Of a DNA stretch of 19,186 nucleotides, positions 1 to 6,671 are shown one piece after another. Numbering within the stretch: the stretch's first letter is position 1; the number at the start of each line of letters is the position of its first letter. Made by a program: the position numbers and the translations under genes. Source of the stretch: Blastocatellia bacterium (lineage in GTDB: Bacteria; Acidobacteriota; Blastocatellia; Pyrinomonadales; Pyrinomonadaceae); NCBI GenBank assembly GCA_003488005.1, contig DNND01000019.1, forward strand, positions 2,898 through 22,083, written 5' to 3'. Below the pieces are notes generated by a model. The model did no database searches and was not told where the DNA came from. It saw only the letters and a program-made list of their open reading frames with translations.

Positions 1-86
1 CGGCGCGCGATCAGCATTCAAGCCGAAGGAATAAAGTTACTTCAGCAGCACGCTATCGCGCCGACAGCTGCAAGGCATTGTTATAC
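1..86 (-). other. attC-like recombination site, cut by the left window edge
   Basis: Read on the minus strand, the site opens with a GTATAAC box at 86-80, fitting the relaxed integron R'' pattern RNNYAAC, inside the last codons of the neighbouring gene. The next ~30 bases are the imperfect reverse complement of the sequence at 724-757, with single unpaired bases as in attC hairpins. Bases 1-32 match 746-777 with three differences, so the missing remainder probably ends in GTTATAC beyond the window. The gene's stop codon (53-55) lies inside the site, as is common for cassettes. Known: attC sites are imperfect palindromes recombined by IntI. Inferred: the full site is about 108 bases. Confidence 0.6.
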
Positions 87-712
87 GTCGACCGTCGATC
101 CGATTGAACCTTGAAACGCGGGAGAATTGTCAGCGCTTGATACACTCTGCCGAGTTTAGCCTCGTCACATTTCTTGGTCTTACAAATCACGAAGTCTTCA
201 CCAGTGAGAAGCATCTGTCTTGAATCACCCCGATTATAGAAACTGAGAAAGCCCATGTATCCAGGGATACCGTTCTCGGGCGTGTCCTCGGGCATTAGAG
301 GCTGCGCTTGCTGCCATGATGACATCATGCCGAATAATTTGTCGTACAAGTGCAGGCTAAGTGACTCTTTCAATTTATGACGCGGGTTAGCTTCAACCAG
401 TTCGATATAGTACGCATGATGTTTTGTACGCACTAACCATATCGTAACGTGTTCGCCCGCATGGAAAGCTGGGTGTTCGAGGAGAACGGAGGACTCGATG
501 GGCCCATCGCGCCACTTCGAAATCAATTGTCTTGCGGGAGATTGAAAATTCGGTCCCAACCATTTCCTTACCCATTCATCAGGAGCAACTCGATTTGCAC
601 TAAGCACAGATATGTAGGTTAAGTCCCAACCTAGCGAAGGGGTAGTCGATTTTTGGCCGAACACCGAGGGGGTTAGAACGAGGATGACAATGATTAGAAA
701 AATCTTATTCAT
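53..712 (-). CDS. secreted hypothetical protein, probable integron cassette gene
   Basis: I do not recognise the 219-residue product. Residues 1-20 form a signal peptide (short basic start, hydrophobic core LIIVILVLT, end SVFGQ), so the protein is probably periplasmic or secreted. The mature part is mixed and soluble, with two cysteines (C177, C182) and conserved-looking stretches around WVRKWLGP (48-54) and GYMGFLSFYNRGD (151-163). The frame is open up to 865, but the ATG at 712 is chosen because it puts the signal peptide at the N-terminus and falls 11 bases after the GTTATAC box at 730-724, the usual cassette arrangement. No clear Shine-Dalgarno is seen. The last ~10 codons (YNNALQLSAR) lie in the attC-like palindrome. 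The gene looks AT-richer than its neighbour, in keeping with acquisition. Confidence 0.75.
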   Translation of the reverse strand: MNKIFLIIVILVLTPSVFGQKSTTPSLGWDLTYISVLSANRVAPDEWVRKWLGPNFQSPARQLISKWRDGPIESSVLLEHPAFHAGEHVTIWLVRTKHHAYYIELVEANPRHKLKESLSLHLYDKLFGMMSSWQQAQPLMPEDTPENGIPGYMGFLSFYNRGDSRQMLLTGEDFVICKTKKCDEAKLGRVYQALTILPRFKVQSDRRSTYNNALQLSAR

Positions 713-723
713 GGAAGTAAGAC

Positions 724-780
724 GTATAACGATGGCCTTCAGCTGCGGCGCGCGATTAGCATCCAAGCTGAAGGAATGCC
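724..780 (-). other. partial attC-like site upstream of the cassette gene
   Basis: On the minus strand this is the 3' half of the same element: a 32-base block (777-746) matching bases 32-1 at 29 positions, then CAGCTGAAGGCCATC and the GTTATAC box (730-724), which fits the relaxed R' pattern GTTRNNY. The block also folds on itself (CCTTCAGCT with AGCTGAAGG). No matching GTATAAC box occurs between it and the stop of the cation efflux gene at 838, so the 5' half is missing. It may be the eroded end of a cassette array. Confidence 0.5.
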
Positions 781-816
781 TGATCTCTTGCATCGAAGCA
801 TCGGAAGTAGTGTCAG

Positions 817-838
817 GGACAGGCAGGAATGTCTGTCC
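817..838. repeat. short palindromic element next to the efflux gene stop
   Basis: GGACAGGCA, a GGAA loop and TGTCTGTCC form a 9-base-pair hairpin containing one G-T pair. It sits at the stop codon of the minus-strand cation efflux gene and is not followed by a T run in that direction. It resembles short extragenic palindromes dispersed in acidobacterial genomes (recollection, not checked). It could stabilise the mRNA 3' end. Confidence 0.4.
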
Positions 839-1737
839 TACACCGGCGTCAGGCGGCAGCGACAAGGATAAGTGGGGTCGCCAAATTCCACTTGCAGCGT
901 CGCGTGCTCGATGCCGAACTTTTGCTGAAGCTCGTCAGTAATCTTTGCCAGCAGCGCGTCATCACAAGTTGTCTGGGCCATCACCACGTGCGCGGTCAAC
1001 GCGGTTTCAGTAGTGCTCATGCCCCAGACATGCAGGTCATGCACATCAACGCAGGTCGGCAGTGCTGACAAATATTCTTTGACATCGTTCATGTCTATTC
1101 CGGCCGGCACCGCATCGAGCGCGAGGTTGAGCGAATCGCGCAGCAAACCCCAGGTGCCATAAACAATCAGCGCGACGATTATCAAACCGACCACCGGATC
1201 AAGCCACAACCATCCGGTCGCCAGCATCGCTACGCCGGTCAGGACCACGCCCAGCGAGATGACTGCGTCCGTGGCCATGTGCATGAACGCGCCACGAATA
1301 TTCAAGTCGCGCTTGCGTCCGGACATAAACATCAACGCCGTGCCGGCATTGATAAGAATGCCGACCGACGCCACCCAGATGACTGTCGTCTCTGCCACCG
1401 CGTGCGGATGATTGACGCGCCCAATTGCTTCCCAGGCAATCGCGCCGACGCTGATTAGCAGAACTGCCGCGTTGACTAGTGCCGCCAGGATTGAAGAGCG
1501 CCGAAAGCCGTAAGTCCGTTCCGGTGTCGGCCGGCGGCGGGCAAGCAACATTGCTCCCCAGGCCAAAACCAAACCAAGCACATCGCTCAGATTGTGTCCC
1601 GCGTCGGCCACCAGCGCGAGTGAGTGGGACAACTTACCGTAGATTGCTTCGAGGACAACAAACGCTAAATTGAGTGCGACGCCAATCGCGAACGCGCGTC
1701 CGTAGTTTGCCGAGCCGTGGGTATGAGCATGTCCCAT
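838..1737 (-). CDS. CDF-family cation (zinc-type) efflux transporter
   Basis: A 299-residue inner-membrane cation diffusion facilitator of the CzcD/ZitB type, expected to export Zn2+ or a similar divalent metal in exchange for protons. Six hydrophobic segments lie between about residues 14 and 205. The transport site is visible as H48/D52 (ADAGHNLSD) in the second segment and H153/D157 (HMATD) in the fifth; the His-Asp pairing in helix 2 is typical of Zn-preferring members. A cytosolic ferredoxin-like domain follows from ~212, containing the characteristic DVHDLHVWGM. The N-terminus MGHAHTHGS and the tail CRC may bind metal. Length matches the family. The ATG at 1737 lacks an obvious Shine-Dalgarno. 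It diverges from the TPR gene at 1884. The exact metal cannot be told. Confidence 0.95.
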   Translation of the reverse strand: MGHAHTHGSANYGRAFAIGVALNLAFVVLEAIYGKLSHSLALVADAGHNLSDVLGLVLAWGAMLLARRRPTPERTYGFRRSSILAALVNAAVLLISVGAIAWEAIGRVNHPHAVAETTVIWVASVGILINAGTALMFMSGRKRDLNIRGAFMHMATDAVISLGVVLTGVAMLATGWLWLDPVVGLIIVALIVYGTWGLLRDSLNLALDAVPAGIDMNDVKEYLSALPTCVDVHDLHVWGMSTTETALTAHVVMAQTTCDDALLAKITDELQQKFGIEHATLQVEFGDPTYPCRCRLTPV

Positions 1738-1743
1738 GGGTGT

Positions 1744-1775
1744 ATTCTAACGAAGAATCCATCGAGCATTCTAAC
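1744..1775. promoter_or_regulatory. candidate operator in the divergent promoter region
   Basis: The 146-base gap between the efflux pump and the TPR gene holds ATTCT-AACGA-AGAAT (1744-1758), a 5-base inverted repeat, and a second copy of ATTCTAAC at 1768-1775, 24 bases after the first. A metal-responsive regulator binding here would explain co-control of both genes, but the motif fits no operator I know and no regulator gene is in the window. Confidence 0.2.
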
Positions 1776-1883
1776 CATCGAATCCCCCGGGAGGGGTAGT
1801 ACCATGCCGGCTGCCTTGCCAACAACGCCTGAAAAAGATCATTCTTTCCCACGACCCAGACCTACCAAAGGAGAAGTCAGAAT

Positions 1884-3530
1884 ATGCGATCCCTGTTTGT
1901 GCTTGTATTGACGCTATGTTTCTGTCCGCTGGCCGGCGCGCAGCACACTGGTCATGGCCACACGAAAGCTGCAGCCGAACAGCGGGCGACAATCGTCCCT
2001 GGGATTGGCGGCGTTCACCACCCGGTGTCGACTACAAACCCGGAAGCACAAAAGTTTTTCGATCAAGGGCTCGCCTTCGTCTTTGCTTTCAATCATGACG
2101 AAGCAATCCGCTCGTTCAAACGCACCGCGCAACTCGATCCGCGCCTGGCGATGGCCCATTGGGGCGTGGCACTCGCGCTTGGTCCAAACATCAATCTCGA
2201 GGTCGATCCGGCGCGCGAAAAGGCGGCCTACGATGCGGTGCAAAAGGCGAGCGCGCTCGCAGCGACTGCGCCTGAGAATGAACGGGCTTACATTGCCGCG
2301 CTGGCAAAACGTTATTCAATCGATCCCAAAGCCGATTTACGAAAACTCGACAACGACTACAAGCATGCGATGGGCGAGTTAGTGAAAGCCTATCCAGACG
2401 ATCTCGATCTGGCGACGCTGTATGCCGAAAGTGCGATGGACCTGCGGCCGTGGAAGCTTTGGACCGCCGACGGCAAACCGGCGCCCGGCACCGAAGAAAT
2501 TGTGGCCATACTCGAGTCGGTGCTGCGCCGCAATCCCAATCATCCCGGCGCAATTCATTACTACATCCACGCGATCGAAGCTTCGCCAAATCCGGAACGC
2601 GCGCTTGCTTACGCACCCAAACTCGGCAGCCTGATGCCGGCGGCGGGCCACCTGGTCCATATGCCGGCACACATTTATGCGCGCACCGGCGACTACAAAA
2701 ACGCCGCGATCAGCAACCTGCACGCGGCCGCGGCCGACGAAGCGTACATAAAATCGGGTGGCCTGAAGGGCATCTATCCGCTGATGTACTACAGCCACAA
2801 CCTTCACTTCCTGGCGATCGCGTACAGCATGGAAGGCCGCTTCGCTGCTGCCATGCAAGCAACAAAACAACTCGAGGCGAACGTGTCGCCGCATCTCAAA
2901 ACGATGCCGATGCTGGAAGGCTTCATGACGGTTAGGCCGCTGATGTTGGTGCGTTTTAATCGGTGGGACGACATTGAAAAACTTCCGCAACCGGACGCGT
3001 CATTGAAAGGCGTAACGGCGGTGTGGCATTTTGCGCGTGGTCTGGCTCTTGCGAAAAAAGGCGATGTGATGAGAGCAACCACTGAGCGCGAGGCGATGCT
3101 CAAGAGTGTTAAGGAAATTCCCGCGGACGCGAGTTTTGGTTTGAACCCGGCACACACCGTGTTGTCAGTTGCTGACGAAGTGTTGCGCGCGCAGCTTGCC
3201 ACGGCGAAGCACGACGACAAGGCAACGCTCGCGCTGTTGCGACAGGCGGTCGAGACGGAAGACTCGCTGGCTTACGATGAGCCGCCCGCCTGGTTTCTTC
3301 CGGTTCGTGAAATGCTCGGCGCCGCGCTGATGAAAAGCGGGAACTACGCGGAAGCCGAACAAGTCTTTCGCGCTGACCTGCAGCGCAACAAGCGCAACGG
3401 CCGCTCGCTGTTTGGCTTGATGCAATCGTTAAGTGCTCAGAAAAAAGACTACGCGGCCGAATTGGTGCGGAAAGAATTTGAAACAGCATGGGCAGCGGCC
3501 GACACCAAACTTAGCAGCAGCGGTAATTAA
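1884..3530 (+). CDS. secreted tetratricopeptide-repeat protein with conserved His motifs
   Basis: A 548-residue protein with a signal peptide (hydrophobic core LFVLVLTLCFCPLAG, cleavage after AGA near residue 19), then a His-rich segment HTGHGHT (21-27). TPR helices follow: residues 53-100 (EAQKFFDQGLAFVFAFNHDEA) and several toward the C-terminus (e.g. LMKSGNYAEAEQVFRADL). It belongs to a widespread uncharacterised TPR family marked by HYYIHAIE (225-232), AGHLVHMPAHIY (254-265) and YYSHNLHFL (302-310); these histidines look too clustered for plain TPR scaffolding. AGGAG at 1869-1873 supports the ATG at 1884. The protein is exported and probably binds partners or metal. Its position opposite a cation efflux gene, with His-rich ends on both, suggests metal handling, but no enzymatic role is established. 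Confidence 0.9.
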   Translation: MRSLFVLVLTLCFCPLAGAQHTGHGHTKAAAEQRATIVPGIGGVHHPVSTTNPEAQKFFDQGLAFVFAFNHDEAIRSFKRTAQLDPRLAMAHWGVALALGPNINLEVDPAREKAAYDAVQKASALAATAPENERAYIAALAKRYSIDPKADLRKLDNDYKHAMGELVKAYPDDLDLATLYAESAMDLRPWKLWTADGKPAPGTEEIVAILESVLRRNPNHPGAIHYYIHAIEASPNPERALAYAPKLGSLMPAAGHLVHMPAHIYARTGDYKNAAISNLHAAAADEAYIKSGGLKGIYPLMYYSHNLHFLAIAYSMEGRFAAAMQATKQLEANVSPHLKTMPMLEGFMTVRPLMLVRFNRWDDIEKLPQPDASLKGVTAVWHFARGLALAKKGDVMRATTEREAMLKSVKEIPADASFGLNPAHTVLSVADEVLRAQLATAKHDDKATLALLRQAVETEDSLAYDEPPAWFLPVREMLGAALMKSGNYAEAEQVFRADLQRNKRNGRSLFGLMQSLSAQKKDYAAELVRKEFETAWAAADTKLSSSGN

Positions 3531-3664
3531 GTTTGCACAAAAAGTCGTAACGGCGATAACAGGTAACGAAATCGGGACCCTGGATACAAGTGTGAATTTG
3601 CCCGCTGATCATGTTGCATTGTGGATCGACAAATTCGTGGCAACGACTGTGTTTCTGCCCGCCC

Positions 3665-3691
3665 GCGGAGCAGGCGATGGCACTGCTCCGC
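3665..3691. other. 9-bp perfect stem-loop before the FG-GAP gene
   Basis: GCGGAGCAG and CTGCTCCGC enclose a 9-base loop in the 208-base gap between the TPR and FG-GAP genes. No T run follows on the plus strand, so it is a poor intrinsic terminator; it may attenuate or protect mRNA. The rest of the gap shows nothing else I can support. Confidence 0.3.
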
Positions 3692-3738
3692 AGCTAATTG
3701 GTCTTCGGCTCTTATAATTCATTAGGAGAAACTCATTC

Positions 3739-6276
3739 GTGTTTTTAAAACCTCGCTTGCTGCCCTGCGCGTTATTTGTGATTCTCGTCTGGTCTACATC
3801 ACTCATAACAGTAGCTGCCGCTGATAACCCGATCTTCCATCTCGGTCAAAGCCTGGAGGCCGGCAAAGATCCATTCAGCATTACGACCGGAGACTTTAAC
3901 CGCGATGGGAAAGTAGATCTCGCCGTCGCAAACTCAGCTTCAGAAAACGTTTCGGTGTTTCTCAACCTCGGTCGTGGGCAGTTTGCGCCCGCCGTCAATT
4001 TTCCCGCCGGGAAAACACCGCGCGCGCTGGCGGCGGCGGATATTGATGGCGACGGCAACATTGATTTGGTCGTTGCGAATAACGACTCGAACGATATTTC
4101 GCTGCTGACGGGAGACGGAAAGGGTGGGTTCACGGCGAACGGGAATCTGACGGTGGCTGCAGGTCCGGTTTCCCTCGCGCTCGCTGATTTTAACCGCGAT
4201 CATTTATTGGACATTGTCACCGCGAACGCCAGGGCCAATAACATTTCAATACTTCTCTCGCTGGGCCATGGCCGCTTTTCACCGGCCAGGGAAATTAGCG
4301 TCGGCCGCGAACCCTTCTCGGTAAGCGCCGGTGACTTTAACCGCGATGGCAGGGCCGATGTAGTCGTTGCCAATTCCGCTTCACAAACTGTAGCAGTGCT
4401 TAACGGCGACGGGCGCGGCGGGTTTGCGCCGCCTGCGAATTACGCTGCGGGCGTGACCCCGGTTGCCGTTGTTGTCGCTGACTTTGATCACAACAGCAAG
4501 CTCGACCTGGCGGTGCTCAACTACGTTTCCAATACCGAGTCATTAATAAGGAGCACCGGCAAATTCTTTAACGCGGCGCGTATCTTTCGCTCGGCGCCGT
4601 CTCCCACTTATGCGGCCGCAATCGATTTCAATGGGGACCGGCGGCCTGATCCGGTGTTTGTCGGCAGCGGTGGCGGATTGTTTGTTTTGCTTACGAAAGC
4701 CGGCGGTTTCGAGCAGGCCAAACTTCCAGCAATGCCCAATCAGGAAGCGAAAACCAACGCAGTGGCACTCGCCGATTTCAACGGAGACGGCAAAGCGGAC
4801 CTGGCGGTTGTTAACACGATCAGCAGCGATCTGGTAGTCATGCTTGGCGACGGCAGGGGAGGTTTTGGAAAACCTGCGGCTTACTCAATCGGCTTCGATC
4901 CTGGTGGCATTGTCGTCGCCGACTTTAACTCAGACCACCATTTAGACCTGGCAACTTCCAATGCGAGTTCGCGTGACATTTCGGTTCTGCTCGGCGACGG
5001 CAAAGGAGGGTTTGGTAAGACTGCGAGTTTCGCCGTTCCGGGACAGCCGGTAGGGATTTCTTCCGCCGACTTTAACGGTGACGGTCACATGGATCTTGCC
5101 ACCGTTAACCCAAAACAATTGAGTATCTCGGTGCTTACCGGAAACGGCCAGGGATCATTCGCTGCTCCGCTCAAACTGAAGGCTGCTCGGACGGCTCGTT
5201 TTATCCTCTGCGAAGATCTAAATGGTGACGGCCGCGCGGATATTGCCACTGCCGATGACACGAATAACAGCGTCTCAATTTACCTCGGCGATGGACGTGG
5301 CAGTTTTGCCGAACGCAAAATTTACGCCGTTGGGGAGCGCGCTTTTTGGATTACTGCTCGGGACCTGAATGGCGATGGACGACTTGATCTGGTGGTGGCA
5401 AATCATAAGTCGGGTACGGTTTCGATTTTACTCGGGACAGCCTCGGGCTTTGCCTCCGCACAGGATTACGCGGTTGGGCCCAATCCCACCGCGATTGTGA
5501 TCGGAGATTTTGAAGGGGACGAGCGTGACGATTTACTCGTGACGGCTTACCTCACTGACAACTTCTCAATCCTATCAGGTGACGGCCGGGGAAATTTTTC
5601 AGGCGCGCAGGATTCACCAACCGGTCGGCAGCCATTCGCCGGCGTGGCCGCTAACCTTAACAACGATCAGTATGGCGATTTGGCAGTCGTAAACTCGGGG
5701 TCGGGAGATGTTTCTATTTTTCTGGGCAGCGCCAGCGGCCTGAACGCTTTGCCACGGATAGCGAGCGGCAAAACTCCGCGAGGAATTGCAGCCGGCGATT
5801 TTGACGGCGATGGTCGAGTTGATCTGGCTGTTGCCGACCCGGGTTCGCAAAGCGTCGTTATCCTCTTCAATAGCGCTGAGCGCGCAACTGAAGCGGCGAG
5901 TGTACTGCCGCCAGGACAGTGGGGCGGACGCGGCGCGACTCTGACTGTTACTGCGAGTGGCGCGCAACTGGAGTTTGATTGCGGCCAGGGAGTGATAGAG
6001 AAGAAAATCGCAACCGATCGGTCTGGGCGGTTCGACTTGATCGGTAAGTACGAAATCGCAGCAGGCGGCCCGGCGCGAGCAACCAGCAGCAGAGAAGAAG
6101 ATGGCACGCTCACCACGATGAACGGGACTGCTTCCGGAACAACTGTTCGCTACTCTGGTGAAATCAAGGGGAAGTTATTGACTCTGACGATACAAAGCCT
6201 GGACACGAATCACGTCATCGCAAAGTTCACACTGGTTCGCGGCGAAGCTGGCCGTTTGTTGAGGTGCCTTTCCTAG
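3739..6276 (+). CDS. secreted FG-GAP/VCBS-repeat beta-propeller protein
   Basis: An 845-residue exported protein with a signal peptide of ~28 residues. Fourteen calcium-loop motifs of the type DFNGDGxxDLAV run from residue ~52 to ~687 at about 49-residue spacing; three are degenerate (DFDHNSKLD, DFEGDERDD, NLNNDQYGD). Such FG-GAP/VCBS repeats form integrin-like propeller blades that bind Ca2+ and mediate adhesion or ligand binding; fourteen fits two seven-bladed propellers (inference). Residues ~722-845 form a separate beta-rich domain beginning PPGQWGGRGATLTV, with EFDCGQG and a closing RLLRCLS. I have seen this domain at the C-terminus of other acidobacterial proteins, but its function is unknown to me. 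The start is GTG at 3739, supported by TAGGAG at 3723-3728. It is monocistronic, with wide gaps on both sides. Confidence 0.92.
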   Translation: MFLKPRLLPCALFVILVWSTSLITVAAADNPIFHLGQSLEAGKDPFSITTGDFNRDGKVDLAVANSASENVSVFLNLGRGQFAPAVNFPAGKTPRALAAADIDGDGNIDLVVANNDSNDISLLTGDGKGGFTANGNLTVAAGPVSLALADFNRDHLLDIVTANARANNISILLSLGHGRFSPAREISVGREPFSVSAGDFNRDGRADVVVANSASQTVAVLNGDGRGGFAPPANYAAGVTPVAVVVADFDHNSKLDLAVLNYVSNTESLIRSTGKFFNAARIFRSAPSPTYAAAIDFNGDRRPDPVFVGSGGGLFVLLTKAGGFEQAKLPAMPNQEAKTNAVALADFNGDGKADLAVVNTISSDLVVMLGDGRGGFGKPAAYSIGFDPGGIVVADFNSDHHLDLATSNASSRDISVLLGDGKGGFGKTASFAVPGQPVGISSADFNGDGHMDLATVNPKQLSISVLTGNGQGSFAAPLKLKAARTARFILCEDLNGDGRADIATADDTNNSVSIYLGDGRGSFAERKIYAVGERAFWITARDLNGDGRLDLVVANHKSGTVSILLGTASGFASAQDYAVGPNPTAIVIGDFEGDERDDLLVTAYLTDNFSILSGDGRGNFSGAQDSPTGRQPFAGVAANLNNDQYGDLAVVNSGSGDVSIFLGSASGLNALPRIASGKTPRGIAAGDFDGDGRVDLAVADPGSQSVVILFNSAERATEAASVLPPGQWGGRGATLTVTASGAQLEFDCGQGVIEKKIATDRSGRFDLIGKYEIAAGGPARATSSREEDGTLTTMNGTASGTTVRYSGEIKGKLLTLTIQSLDTNHVIAKFTLVRGEAGRLLRCLS

Positions 6277-6671
6277 CATCCAAATAAATGGAAAACCCAG
6301 AAACCTGAGCGGCCAGGTTCAAGATGTAAGATTTTTCTACTTAATACGATAGTTGTCTCTTGCCTGATGACGAGCGTTTAGCTTATTATGCCCGCACATT
6401 TCAGTCAGAAAGCATTTAGGGTCAACTTTCTCGTTTCAAATAGATTTTCCTCGTCCAATAAATACCAAGCATTCTGGTCGCAATGGTAACTATCGCCGAT
6501 CACCGCATCGTCGATCGAACGTCAGTCTAAAGCTCTTGGCAGACACTTTTGAACTCAGAATTTCCCGTTCTAATAGCAACGCCGTAACCGGTCGTTTCAG
6601 CGCAGTCAACCTCGCCAGGCATCTCTGTTACTGAAGAGTTACAGCCGGCACCATCAATCCTAGGAGATCTT
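6277..6671. other. 395-base non-coding leader region
   Basis: No credible gene is seen on either strand. A weak hairpin (AACCTG/CAGGTT, 6302-6319) with a T run 12 bases later may end the FG-GAP transcript. A sigma70-like promoter candidate lies at 6360-6389. The 250 or so bases after it would be a long 5' leader for the lamin-tail gene, ending in the ribosome site TAGGAG (6660-6665). I found no riboswitch consensus by eye. Confidence 0.4.
6360..6389 (+). promoter_or_regulatory. possible sigma70-type promoter for the lamin-tail gene
   Basis: TTGCCT (6360-6365) and TATTAT (6384-6389) are separated by 18 bases, close to the housekeeping consensus, in an AT-rich stretch of the leader. This is a match by eye only and would leave a leader of roughly 275 bases. 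Confidence 0.3.

Noticed and set aside
713..865. N-terminal extension of the cassette gene to 865
   Set aside because: It would bury the signal peptide inside the protein, run through the attC-like half-site and overlap the end of the efflux gene.
3713..3718. Perfect TATAAT before the FG-GAP gene
   Set aside because: No -35 box at 16-18 bases, and transcription would start inside or after the Shine-Dalgarno.
6400..6671. Riboswitch in the lamin-tail leader
   Set aside because: I checked by eye for cobalamin, TPP and cyclic-di-GMP motifs and found none; a covariance search would be needed to be sure.
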